A stretch of DNA of 20,601 bases from a virus. Under the pieces are notes generated by a model that saw nothing but the letters and a program-made list of their open reading frames with translations, made no database searches and had not been told where the DNA came from. The stretch covers positions 1-20,601 of IMG/VR virus record IMGVR_UViG_3300028393_002123. One strand, given 5' to 3'. Every line of letters begins with the position of its first letter. The first letter of the stretch is position 1. This document shows positions 6,229-11,668 of this stretch, one piece after another. A program made the position numbers and the translations under genes.

Positions 6229-6475
6229 TTGTTTGTTGGTTTGTTGTTTTTGGAAGATCTGCCCCGAAGGGCTTGGATTATTTTTGTTTTGTGAAGAGGC
6301 CACGTGGGCCACTCCGTTGTGGAGTTGGTTTTTGTTTTTTGGTTGGGAGGATGAGGATGATGGAGTCGACTTGTTGGTTGGTGTTGGACATGCGCAAACA
6401 ATGTATGCATTGCATTCACTTGTCCAGTTTTTATTTTTGCATTGCACACTTTTTTTTATGGGGTAGGATTCGCCC
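6229..6475. promoter_or_regulatory. Switch-like intergenic region between divergent genes
   Basis: This region of 247 bases separates the plus-strand HTH gene from the minus-strand 61-aa gene. The 9-mer TGCATTGCA occurs at 6406-6414 and 6438-6446, exactly 32 bp apart (about three helical turns). An overlapping inverted repeat, CAATG-TATG-CATTG, lies at 6399-6412, and TGGACA/TGTCCA arms flank it at 6385-6390 and 6421-6426. Repeated half-sites between divergent genes are what a repressor-operator region would look like. Assigning them to the adjacent HTH protein is inference. Confidence 0.55.
6410..6437 (+). promoter_or_regulatory. Candidate promoter for the HTH regulator
   Basis: TTGCAT (6410-6415) and TATTTT (6432-6437) are spaced 16 bases apart, about 40 bases upstream of ATG 6476. 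The match to sigma70 hexamers is only moderate. The -35 overlaps one TGCATTGCA copy and the second copy lies just downstream of the -10, so the promoter would be operator-controlled if real. Confidence 0.3.
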
Positions 6476-6670
6476 ATGAGCTTCACCGAAGACCTTGCCC
6501 CATACACCGCGCCTGAGATCGTCCAGTTTCTCGGTTGCCCTCGCGCTACAGCCTACCAGTGGAAGGACGGGCGACGGATGCCGCCTGAGTGGCAGCAATC
6601 GCATTGGCTCCGTATCCTGGCCGCAGCGTCGAAGAAGCACAACAAGACAGTGGACAGGGAATCACCATGA
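6476..6670 (+). CDS. Small HTH DNA-binding regulator
   Basis: A 64-aa protein and the only supported plus-strand gene. It is almost entirely a helix-turn-helix domain. YTAPEIVQFL (about 10-19) forms the first helix, GCPR the turn, ATAYQWKDG (24-32) the recognition helix, then RRMPPEW and WLRILAAASKK. The pattern with x-x-x-YQWKDGRRMPP is typical of Cro/YdaS-type phage regulators. It faces the minus-strand operon across a region with repeated operator-like sequences and converges on recT at its 3' end. A repressor or Cro-like role in an early-gene switch is the simplest reading; an excisionase-like role is an alternative. The start at ATG 6476 has only a weak GGGG-rich leader. Confidence 0.8.
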   Translation: MSFTEDLAPYTAPEIVQFLGCPRATAYQWKDGRRMPPEWQQSHWLRILAAASKKHNKTVDRESP

Positions 6671-6719
6671 GCGGTGAAGTCCTGCGTGATTGACTGGCCG
6701 TGTCCTCGCTCATGGTGAT
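6661..6719. terminator. Convergent-end 13-bp inverted repeat (possible bidirectional terminator)
   Basis: ATCACCATGAGCG (6661-6673) pairs perfectly with CGCTCATGGTGAT (6707-6719) around a 33-base loop. The stop codons of both converging genes (HTH at 6668-6670, recT at 6710-6712) fall inside the two arms. There is no T-run on either side, so termination is a guess from position; the inverted repeat itself is certain. Confidence 0.45.
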
Positions 6720-7447
6720 CCGTCACTTTTTGCGTTAAGGTTTTCGATCTCAGGCGTTGTCTCAATCGCTTTCGGCAGTGCAAATGATGGCACCGATGGC
6801 GTCACGTTTCGCATGGTAAACTGATCGTCATCACGCTCGACGTGGCGCATGATCTCGCTGGAAATCGGGAGCATCTTCGAGAGGCGCCGAACGGCAGTCT
6901 TTTTTGCCATTTCCGCCCAGTCGGTTTTCCATGGCCCATTGTTGCCGGATCGTGACCGGCTGCGAATTGCCTCGACCTCTTTCGTTGTCATCACTGCCGT
7001 CTGCTTTTCCCCGCTCTTCATCACGGCCACAGCATAGACAGCCTGGATCTCACCTCGATCCTCGCGCCAGTTGACAGCGTGAGTCACTTCGCCATTAGAC
7101 CATGAAAAGTCGTCCCGTTCGCAGACCGTTTCAGCTCGGATCGAAACCACGTCACCTGATCGGCGGATTAGCTCGATCAAGCCTTTATAGTCGATGATCA
7201 GAGTTGCCTCGGTGCCGTAGGGGATCAAATGCGCTCGCCGTCCATCCGGCTCAAGGCCCATTGCGGACAGATCAAGGAGGCACTTCATTAGGCTCGCTGG
7301 CGTGCAGTCCTGGAGCTTCGGAGTGCGCGTCAGAGCTGTGATTGCAACTCGGGAAAAGCGTTCGGCAGTGAGGTGCTTAGGTAAGGCGCGAGCGAATTGA
7401 TCGCGCATCGCGTCGGAATTGATCAGTGTTTTTAGGTCGTTGCTCAT
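6710..7447 (-). CDS. recT: RecT-family single-strand annealing protein
   Basis: A 245-aa recombinase of the RecT type. The family core is easy to follow: SLMKCLLDLSAMGLEPDG (52-69), HLIPYGTEATLIIDYKGLIE (73-92), a SIRAETVCERDDF segment (102-114), YAVAVMKSG (138-146), TTKEVEAIR (154-162) and W-x-x-D-W-x-E-M-x-K-K-T-x-V-R-R (about 173-188). It pairs complementary single strands produced by the YqaJ-type exonuclease, promoting phage recombination and repair of ends. The C-terminal 40 residues are variable and probably disordered. The start ATG 7447 overlaps a small membrane-protein gene as ATGA. The gene ends facing the plus-strand regulator. Confidence 0.93.
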   Translation of the reverse strand: MSNDLKTLINSDAMRDQFARALPKHLTAERFSRVAITALTRTPKLQDCTPASLMKCLLDLSAMGLEPDGRRAHLIPYGTEATLIIDYKGLIELIRRSGDVVSIRAETVCERDDFSWSNGEVTHAVNWREDRGEIQAVYAVAVMKSGEKQTAVMTTKEVEAIRSRSRSGNNGPWKTDWAEMAKKTAVRRLSKMLPISSEIMRHVERDDDQFTMRNVTPSVPSFALPKAIETTPEIENLNAKSDGSP

Positions 7448-7620
7448 GGTCGTTTCTGGTATGCTTTTTTGGTTTCGTTCGTGTGTGGAAAAACTTTGGA
7501 AGCGTGGTCGAGCGCGGTCGATTTTTCGATTTCGCGCCGGTAATATTCGCGCAGGACTTGGAGATTGAATAAAGCAAATCCGGCAAGCGCGAACACTGGA
7601 GTGATGTATGATGGATTCAC
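7444..7620 (-). CDS. Small single-pass membrane protein with GTG start (58 aa)
   Basis: A 58-aa ORF whose start is GTG 7620, overlapping the upstream stop as GTGA (7617-7620). Its stop overlaps the recT ATG as ATGA (7444-7447). The sequence opens with a hydrophobic helix, ITPVFALAGFALFNLQVL (about residues 6-23), followed by a charged tail (REYYRREIEKS and a Lys-rich end), giving an N-out/C-in single-pass topology by the positive-inside rule. Both junctions fit the coupling style of the operon, which is the main argument that this short ORF is real. The function is unknown; small early membrane proteins of phages often act on host functions or superinfection. Confidence 0.68.
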   Translation of the reverse strand: MNPSYITPVFALAGFALFNLQVLREYYRREIEKSTALDHASKVFPHTNETKKAYQKRP

Positions 7621-7850
7621 TCGTTCCAGAGTTTAAGATTTAATCCGCATTGCAGCTTTTCCAACAGGTCGTCAAAAGCGGCATTCTCAGTGTCTCCAGT
7701 GCCGATTACCGTTTTCGTGGCGATAAACTTCGGAAGACTTGGAGCATCCGCTTGAGGAGCCATCGGAATGATAGAAATGAGGTTGTCGCGCATCCACTGG
7801 AGACGAGGAGATGGCGACTCTGGAATGTCGAATAGGTTGTCAGTTGTCAT
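7617..7850 (-). CDS. Small hypothetical protein (77 aa)
   Basis: A 77-aa protein of unknown function. It has an N-terminal TDNLFDIPESPSPRLQWM segment, a central PKFIATKTVIGTG strand region, and ends with a helix (AAFDDLLEKLQCGLNLKLW). The NLFDIPE-like opening is reminiscent of interaction motifs in small phage proteins, but no family is recognised. ATG 7850 gives an 11-base overlap with the preceding gene; an alternative ATG at 7874 would lengthen the overlap to 35 bases and add 8 residues. Its stop overlaps the GTG of the 58-aa membrane protein. Confidence 0.65.
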   Translation of the reverse strand: MTTDNLFDIPESPSPRLQWMRDNLISIIPMAPQADAPSLPKFIATKTVIGTGDTENAAFDDLLEKLQCGLNLKLWNE

Positions 7851-8139
7851 TATCGTAGCTATTTTGTTGTTCATCGTCGCAAATCCTGATCATCGTCTCG
7901 ACAGCTTGTTTAATTGTGGTCCATTCAGCCGGATCAAATTGGACTTCTCCGATTTTAGAGTCGTCGTTGCACTGCTTCAACCTGATAAATGGTCCAGCTG
8001 CTTCATCGGTCATTTCAATTACAGTGGCTTGTTGGTCGTAAATCGGTTTGCCTTTTTCTTTGACGATCACGGACAGTGTGCAAATTTCGTATTGAGTCAT
8101 CAGTTTTCTTTGGTTCCTTTTATGCAATGTCTTGTTCAT
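7840..8139 (-). CDS. Hypothetical protein (99 aa)
   Basis: A 99-aa acidic protein with a beta-rich centre (CTLSVIVKEKGKPIYDQQATVIEM), a GPFIRLKQ strand, a helix containing TTIKQAVETMIRIC, and an Asp/Asn-rich tail. The family is not recognised. ATG 8139 is annotated because it overlaps the upstream stop as ATGA. ATG 8100 (86 aa, starting MTQYEIC) is a real alternative: it is preceded by GGAACCAAAG, which resembles the leaders of other starts here, and the 13 residues it removes are basic and unlike the rest. Confidence 0.65.
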   Translation of the reverse strand: MNKTLHKRNQRKLMTQYEICTLSVIVKEKGKPIYDQQATVIEMTDEAAGPFIRLKQCNDDSKIGEVQFDPAEWTTIKQAVETMIRICDDEQQNSYDNDN

Positions 8140-8324
8140 GGCGTTTCAATGGTCGGGCCGGTAAGTTTGACCTCGCCAGCTTTGAGGCTGTCGAGAGCGT
8201 GGTCGAGTAGCAACGTTGCGACCGCGTAAACCGGAAGCTGCCGCTTGAGTGCTTCCCGGCGCACCCGTTCGTGAGTTTTTTCGGCCACCTGGATCATGGC
8301 TCGGGCGGGTAGTTTGGCGGACAT
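8136..8324 (-). CDS. Ribbon-helix-helix-like small protein (62 aa)
   Basis: A 62-aa protein with the look of a ribbon-helix-helix or Arc/CopG-type DNA binder: an initial strand-like KLPARAMIQV, then helix EKTHERVRREALKRQ, a short turn (LPV) and a second helix YAVATLLLDHALDSLKAG. ATG 8324 is chosen over ATG 8372 because it makes a TAATG overlap with the upstream 47-aa gene. It may be a small transcriptional regulator of the operon or an antitoxin-like protein; no toxin partner is recognised next to it. Confidence 0.62.
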   Translation of the reverse strand: MSAKLPARAMIQVAEKTHERVRREALKRQLPVYAVATLLLDHALDSLKAGEVKLTGPTIETP

Positions 8325-8467
8325 TATCGTGTGGCGATGGCTAGCAAAATCAGGATGGCACCGGTAAAGCATCCGATTGCAGCGGCGGCGTAATGCCAGC
8401 GAGTTGATGGACGACGACGATTTAGGCTCAGAGATTGTCCTGTGCGAGCGCGTGTGTTTATTTGCAT
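8324..8467 (-). CDS. Tiny single-pass membrane protein (47 aa)
   Basis: A 47-aa ORF beginning at ATG 8467, sharing its A with the preceding TAA (TAATG), and ending TAA 8324-8326, again in a TAATG overlap. The N-terminal half is Arg/Ser-rich (three consecutive Arg near residue 17). The C-terminal half is a transmembrane helix, HYAAAAIGCFTGAILILLAI, ending in Thr-Arg. This is a type II-like single-pass topology with a cytoplasmic basic head. The double overlap makes it credible despite its size. No function can be assigned. Confidence 0.62.
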   Translation of the reverse strand: MQINTRARTGQSLSLNRRRPSTRWHYAAAAIGCFTGAILILLAIATR

Positions 8468-8619
8468 TAGTAGTCTAGTTTGGGTGAGCGGCGGACCTTG
8501 ATGCCCTCAGAGGCAGCGTATCGGCGAGCGGATGCGGTCGATGAAAAGCCGGTGCGAACGTCGCTAAATGCGAGCATCAGGTTCCAACCTGCGGGTGAGC
8601 GGTAGAGGAGTGCGGTCAT
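8467..8619 (-). CDS. Tiny basic hypothetical protein (50 aa)
   Basis: A 50-aa ORF from ATG 8619 to TAA 8467-8469, whose stop forms TAATG with the next gene. The protein is Arg/Ser-rich, with LLYRSPAGWNLMLAF near the start, a helix STASARRYAASEGI and the ending VRRSPKLDY. It may be a compact beta-alpha DNA- or protein-binding fold; the family is not recognised. A strong structured inverted repeat (8636-8678) ends 16 bases upstream of its ATG. Confidence 0.58.
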   Translation of the reverse strand: MTALLYRSPAGWNLMLAFSDVRTGFSSTASARRYAASEGIKVRRSPKLDY

Positions 8620-8635
8620 GGTGGCGGTTTTTGAA

Positions 8636-8678
8636 TCCCGCGCCTCCCTAGGTCAACCGACCAAGGAAAAGCGCGGGA
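8636..8678. repeat. Compound inverted repeat in the leader of the 50-aa gene
   Basis: TCCCGCGC (8636-8643) pairs with GCGCGGGA (8671-8678). Inside it a second stem is formed by CCTAGGTC and GACCAAGG around AACC (about 8647-8666), with one internal mismatch. The result is a long GC-rich hairpin on either strand, with no following T-run. It lies between two short genes of the early operon. Confidence 0.65.
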
Positions 8679-8691
8679 GAGGTTGGGAAGG

Positions 8692-8853
8692 TTAGTTGGC
8701 GGACTGAGCAGCAGAAAGCTCCGCGAAGTTCTTAAACTGCACTAGCTTTGATTCGCCACTTGAGTAAGTAACCACGCACTCAATTCCTGCTTTTCCGTTT
8801 GGAAGCTGGCAGGACTTAGGAGTAGAGGTCTTGATGATTTTCGGAGCGTTCAT
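8692..8853 (-). CDS. Small hypothetical protein, first gene of the early operon (53 aa)
   Basis: A 53-aa ORF from ATG 8853 to TAA 8692-8694. It starts with a basic segment containing KIIKTSTPKSCQLPNGKAG, has a strand pair around IECVVTYSSGESKLVQFKNF, and ends in a short helix (AELSAAQSA). Two Cys residues lie 12 positions apart. The family is not recognised. It follows the terminator and operator region and is the natural first gene of the operon that runs to recT. The leader is A/C-rich (GACCAACAAA before ATG), without Shine-Dalgarno. Confidence 0.6.
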   Translation of the reverse strand: MNAPKIIKTSTPKSCQLPNGKAGIECVVTYSSGESKLVQFKNFAELSAAQSAN

Positions 8854-8892
8854 TTTGTTGGTCGGTTGGCGTTGCTTGCTGCAACTGAGAAG

Positions 8893-8920
8893 ACCCTATC
8901 CGACGTTTACAGGTTGTAAA
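8893..8920 (-). promoter_or_regulatory. Candidate promoter for the early operon
   Basis: On the minus strand TTTACA (8920-8915) and TAGGGT (8898-8893) are spaced 16 bases apart, about 33 bases from the expected start site to ATG 8853. An alternative is TTGCGG (8956-8951), 17 bases, then TGTAAA (8933-8928). Either would be covered by the TGTAAAC palindrome. It is located just after a terminator, where a new promoter is needed. Confidence 0.35.
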
Positions 8921-8922
8921 CG
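8904..8922. promoter_or_regulatory. Operator-like palindrome CGTTTACA-N3-TGTAAACG
   Basis: A perfect 8-bp inverted repeat with a 3-base spacer, CGTTTACA GGT TGTAAACG. A third half-site (TTTACA, 8928-8933) lies 5 bases beyond the right arm, so two overlapping palindromes can be formed. It overlaps the candidate -35 of the early operon promoter. This is the geometry expected of a dimeric repressor site. The protein that binds it is unknown; the HTH regulator at 6476 or the RHH-like protein are candidates. Confidence 0.6.
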
Positions 8923-9004
8923 GAAAATTTACAAGGATGGCAAAAAAAGCCCGCAATCCCTTGTGGCAGTAGGGAAAGATTTTTTTGGCGAAGGTGAATT
9001 TTGC

Positions 9005-9040
9005 CAAGAAAAAAGCCGCCTCGGTTGCCCGAGACGGCTT
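9005..9040 (-). terminator. Intrinsic terminator after the phosphoesterase gene
   Basis: On the minus strand AAGCCGTCTCGG pairs with CCGAGGCGGCTT around a 4-base loop, with a single mismatch, and is followed by TTTTTTCTT. This is a textbook rho-independent terminator located 27 bases after the phosphoesterase stop. It closes the tail-lysis transcription unit. Confidence 0.9.
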
Positions 9041-9067
9041 AGCGACCGCGGAAATGTGCCGCTAAAA

Positions 9068-10069
9068 TCAACCCTTGATCCGACCGTGAAGCGATCCGAC
9101 GAGAGACTTGCCCTCCCAGATCGAAATATTCAAGTGCAGGAATTGCTCGCTCTTGGCCACGAATTGCACCGCGTAGCCGTGTGACCAGTTGGTAGGATTT
9201 GAATGCCTCCAGAGAGGTGCGCGTTGGCAAAGGCAACCGGGATTCCACGCCTTGATCAGGCCGACGCCCGGCAGCACCATCGTGGCCGAGTCCTCTTGGT
9301 GAGTATGGGCAAACACGACATTGCCGGCCGTTTTACCGGCAGCGGAAGCGGCAGCATTTTTGCCTCCGCCTAGTTCGTGGACGAAAAAGATTTTCCCAAG
9401 TTTGATCCAGCCCGGCGGAAGACCTTGAATGTGATGCTCACCGCGCCCGTAATAGTGGATTCCGCGCTCCTCAAGGCGCAGGAGGATCTTCGGAGAGATC
9501 AGTTCCCGCAAAAACGTCGAGTCGCGCGTGTGGCGCATCGTCTGGTCAACAATCCAACGCTCCACCCGGTCTTCGTGGTTTCCTTCGATGTAATGGATTA
9601 CCGCTCTCGGTGCGGCCTTTTGCACCTCGTCGAGAAACCAGTTCCCGGCAGCGATGTCTTCCTGCCATGAGTATTCGGTTTGCGAAACGTAACCGAGGAC
9701 ATGGTGAGCAGCCAAGAATCCACCACACTCAATGATGTCGCCGTTTAGCACGATCTCATCTGGATTCCAGTCGCGCAGGTCGCCAAGGAACGCTTCGACG
9801 GCCTGGCGGTCCATCATTTGGCCGTGAACATCGTTGGCAATGATGCGGACAAAATCATCCTTTGCAGGTTTCGGTTTTGTCCTTGATGCGTTGCCAGCGT
9901 ATCGAGCCTTTTGCAAGTCGCCGTATTCAACCAGCAACTCGTCTCGGTCCTTGGTGACCGCCACAAGCTCCTGCTTGAGCTTCGAGAGCGCAGCGCGAGC
10001 CTTGGTCACTTCCGAGATGGCGTCGTTGTCCGAGACGCGCATGGAGGATAGATTGATTCCTTCAGACAT
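9068..10069 (-). CDS. Calcineurin-like metallophosphoesterase
   Basis: A 333-aa protein. Residues 1-60 contain a predicted coiled coil (ARAALSKLKQELVAVTKDRD). The rest is a calcineurin-like phosphoesterase with its metal-binding motifs in order: D80-x-H82 (NDVHG), G110-D111 (LNGDIIE), G163-N164-H165-E166-D167, H231 (FFVHELGGGK) and H255-x-H257 (FAHTHQ). All canonical ligands are present, so an active two-metal phosphatase, nuclease or nucleotide hydrolase is expected. The substrate cannot be read from sequence. It starts 8 bases inside the preceding HTH gene and is followed directly by a strong terminator, making it the last gene of the long late transcript. Such genes occur in many phages with unclear roles. 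Confidence 0.9.
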   Translation of the reverse strand: MSEGINLSSMRVSDNDAISEVTKARAALSKLKQELVAVTKDRDELLVEYGDLQKARYAGNASRTKPKPAKDDFVRIIANDVHGQMMDRQAVEAFLGDLRDWNPDEIVLNGDIIECGGFLAAHHVLGYVSQTEYSWQEDIAAGNWFLDEVQKAAPRAVIHYIEGNHEDRVERWIVDQTMRHTRDSTFLRELISPKILLRLEERGIHYYGRGEHHIQGLPPGWIKLGKIFFVHELGGGKNAAASAAGKTAGNVVFAHTHQEDSATMVLPGVGLIKAWNPGCLCQRAPLWRHSNPTNWSHGYAVQFVAKSEQFLHLNISIWEGKSLVGSLHGRIKG

Positions 10070-10460
10070 ATTGCTTGGCAGTTTCGGGGTTCATCACGAC
10101 CGGCACCCACTCATCAGGTTCGACCTCTACATATTTTAGGCAACAAAGGTCTTTTGCGTGGCGGCGGATTGTTTCCTCGCCCATGCCCCATTCTTGCGAA
10201 AGTTTTCTGACATCAAAACCGCGACCAAGCGGAAGACGCTTGATGTATTTCGCAGCCGATTCTGTTGGACGCCGTGGTAGGACTCTAAGCTTGCTCAGAA
10301 TCAAGCCTTGATCCTGCTGTGGTGCCGTTGGAACATGTCCCATTTCAGCGCGGACCTTGGCGACCTCTTTCGCTGGGACAGCGAGATTACCGGCAATTCG
10401 GTAATTCGGCAAAGACGGATTCCGATTGATTGAATTTTGAATGCGTTGAGTATTGTCCAT
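10062..10460 (-). CDS. Protein with two HTH-like segments (132 aa)
   Basis: A 132-aa DNA-binding protein candidate. The N-terminal third has an HTH-like stretch (NYRIAGNLAVPAKEVAKVRA, 19-38). A Pro/Gln-rich linker follows (43-66), then a second, clearer HTH, GFDVRKLSQEWGMGEETIRR (81-100), and a beta-hairpin-like wing (YVEVEPDEWVPVVM). ATG 10460 is used because the upstream extension overlaps the metallopeptidase gene and is not family-like; the peptidase stop ends 1 base before. The leader contains AAACCAAC. It could be a late-gene regulator or a small packaging protein; the position at the end of the late operon gives no clear answer. Confidence 0.68.
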   Translation of the reverse strand: MDNTQRIQNSINRNPSLPNYRIAGNLAVPAKEVAKVRAEMGHVPTAPQQDQGLILSKLRVLPRRPTESAAKYIKRLPLGRGFDVRKLSQEWGMGEETIRRHAKDLCCLKYVEVEPDEWVPVVMNPETAKQYV

Positions 10461-10461
10461 G

Positions 10462-10740
10462 TCATTCGTTGGTTTTGAGTGATTCCAATGCTGGGAACAA
10501 GAGATTGTCGAGGCAGCGGACCACCGCTTCCTCTTCAAATCGTTTGAGGTGTGACAGGCCAGCGACGGCAAAGCAAGCATGAATCATTTCATGGCGAAGG
10601 GTTTCGAGCGGGTTGATCTTGGCCGACGGACCCAGTCGAATGATCCACTCGTCAGGGCTAAAAGTTCCGTATTCAGCGAGGTCCAGATCCTCGATGACCT
10701 CAATGCGCTTGCCGCCGATTGTGACGTGATCAGGTATCAT
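10462..10740 (-). CDS. Small HExxH metallopeptidase-like protein
   Basis: A 92-aa protein with a zincin motif, LRHEMIHACFAVAGL, giving H50-E51-x-x-H54. A downstream FEEEAVVR (about 69-76) could supply the third ligand, as in gluzincins. The short N-terminal beta part (DHVTIGGKRIEVIED, then a DEWIIRLG strand) matches the layout of minimal phage peptidases related to SprT or ImmA/IrrE. In phages such proteins are variously thought to process proteins or inactivate repressors. No HTH is attached here, but an HTH gene follows one base downstream. The stop of the preceding gene overlaps by 11 bases. Confidence 0.78.
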   Translation of the reverse strand: MIPDHVTIGGKRIEVIEDLDLAEYGTFSPDEWIIRLGPSAKINPLETLRHEMIHACFAVAGLSHLKRFEEEAVVRCLDNLLFPALESLKTNE

Positions 10741-10918
10741 TAGGCGTAATTTCCGCGCACATCGCTCCTTCTAGAAGCTCGCTAAGGTCGATGGCAAAGT
10801 CAGCCGCCGAGTGTTGTTGAGACTTGGCGAGCTTTCCGGTCTTAATGATGTCACTGAGCCATCCGCGAAGAGAGTGGAGCGTTTCCATTTCTTCGTGTGA
10901 GATCATGTAAACTTTCAT
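10730..10918 (-). CDS. Small hypothetical protein (62 aa)
   Basis: A 62-aa acidic helical protein. MKVYMISHEEMETLHSLRGW starts it, and a second helix (HSAADFAIDLSELLEGAMCA) follows a polar loop. ATG 10918 is chosen because it overlaps the holin-like gene stop as ATGA; the longer upstream frame reads through the holin gene in another frame. The family is not recognised. Confidence 0.62.
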   Translation of the reverse strand: MKVYMISHEEMETLHSLRGWLSDIIKTGKLAKSQQHSAADFAIDLSELLEGAMCAEITPNDT

Positions 10919-11106
10919 TTTGGCTTTTTCTTGAGAAGACTCCAGATTGTTAAAAATCCGACTGTGATACCGACGACCAGCGAAAAGATTCTCATCCCCC
11001 ACTCTATCTGCTCCTGCATGCTGGTCAGCACTGCAAGCGCATTTACGGTCATTCCGCAAATTCCCATTACAATCTTCGACCCAACCGTGAGCTGATCTTC
11101 ATTCAT
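10915..11106 (-). CDS. Holin-like two-helix membrane protein (63 aa)
   Basis: A 63-aa protein with two hydrophobic segments, about 11-30 (SKIVMGICGMTVNALAVLTS) and about 36-57 (GMRIFSLVVGITVGFLTIW), separated by a short polar turn (MQEQIEW) and closed by a Lys-rich tail. This is the layout of class II holins. It directly follows the GH75-like hydrolase gene with an ATGA overlap, which supports a lysis role: holes in the inner membrane would release or activate the hydrolase. Another membrane protein (57 aa) upstream competes for the holin role, so one may be an antiholin or pinholin. Confidence 0.68.
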   Translation of the reverse strand: MNEDQLTVGSKIVMGICGMTVNALAVLTSMQEQIEWGMRIFSLVVGITVGFLTIWSLLKKKPK

Positions 11107-11582
11107 GCCGGTTGCAGATTGTAGGTGGTGCCGTTGACGGTCGCCGGAACGCTCGGAAAAATCTCATACGTCACTTCATGCGAATCCGTTCCTCCATGGT
11201 TCGGATTCGGGTCGAGTCCGATGGCTTGTGCTGCGGCTGGCGATAGCTCTCCAATCTTCCGGCGCGGTCCAATGTCGGCCACTACGCAATCAACTGATCG
11301 GCCTCGATAGCTGGCTCGCGCTTTGCAGCCCATCACTACGCCTCTAGTGCGCTGGATGATGAGCGGAGGGACCACAATAAACGGGACCACGTCTGCATCG
11401 ATCGAGTGGCCATTGAAGCGCAGCGTTGTGTCCGGTTGCCAGCATGGATCGTGATGTGGATTGCTTCCTCCATCGCAATCAATCGCGGCCTTTGCCGTCC
11501 ACCAGGCTCGCTCTTGCCCGGTCGCTGATTGCTCAAGCCGAATGTCACATCCTTCGATTTTTCCGATGCTGGTCGAGTTCAT
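11103..11582 (-). CDS. GH75 chitosanase-like hydrolase, probable endolysin
   Basis: A 159-aa protein matching the glycoside hydrolase family 75 (fungal-type chitosanase) pattern: AAIDCDGG (32-39), PDTTLRFNG (50-58), a DADVVPFIVVPP strand (62-73), GVVMGCKA, then DIGPRRKIGELS (103-114) with candidate acidic catalytic residues D103 and E112, AAAQAIGLDPNP and the closing YEIFPS. There is no signal peptide. Position in a cassette of small membrane proteins, with ATGA overlaps on both sides, suggests that it degrades a cell-wall polymer at lysis. Whether the substrate is peptidoglycan or another glucosamine-rich glycan is inference; GH75 enzymes are classically endo-chitosanases. Confidence 0.78.
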   Translation of the reverse strand: MNSTSIGKIEGCDIRLEQSATGQERAWWTAKAAIDCDGGSNPHHDPCWQPDTTLRFNGHSIDADVVPFIVVPPLIIQRTRGVVMGCKARASYRGRSVDCVVADIGPRRKIGELSPAAAQAIGLDPNPNHGGTDSHEVTYEIFPSVPATVNGTTYNLQPA

Positions 11583-11668
11583 GGCGTGTCATCGTTACCT
11601 TCTGGACGGTAGGTCAACACATCCCAGAGGACGTAGATGATTGTCAGCACCCATTGGACGAGGATCAT
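11579..11668 (-). CDS. 29-aa membrane peptide of the lysis cassette
   Basis: A 29-codon ORF that opens at ATG 11668, in an ATGA overlap with the lipoprotein stop (11665-11668), and ends in an ATGA overlap with the hydrolase start (11579-11582). Residues 2-18 form one hydrophobic helix rich in Ile/Val/Leu with two Trp, followed by an acidic, polar tail (RPEGNDDTP). The two overlaps are the evidence for translation. Size and location suggest a lysis accessory such as an inner-membrane spanin subunit remnant, a pinholin-like peptide or simply a coupling ORF. It is too short for any homology argument. Confidence 0.55.
   Translation of the reverse strand: MILVQWVLTIIYVLWDVLTYRPEGNDDTP

Noticed and set aside
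6229-6507. N-terminal extension of the 61-aa gene as a 154-aa protein
   Set aside because: The extension is Asn/Gln/Ser/Pro-rich low complexity and overlaps the opposing HTH gene and its candidate promoter and operators.
5993-6737. 13-base direct repeat ACTTTTTGCGTTA at 5993-6005 and 6725-6737 as attachment or transposon ends
   Set aside because: One copy is inside the recT coding sequence, the motif is short and T-rich, and there is no integrase, transposase or target duplication.
8816-9007. Minus-strand 63-aa ORF over the terminator-promoter interval
   Set aside because: It runs through the terminator T-run, the operator palindrome and the start of the 53-aa gene in another frame.
9005-9040. 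The hairpin as a terminator for plus-strand transcription
   Set aside because: The T-run follows the stem only on the minus strand, and no plus-strand gene ends there.
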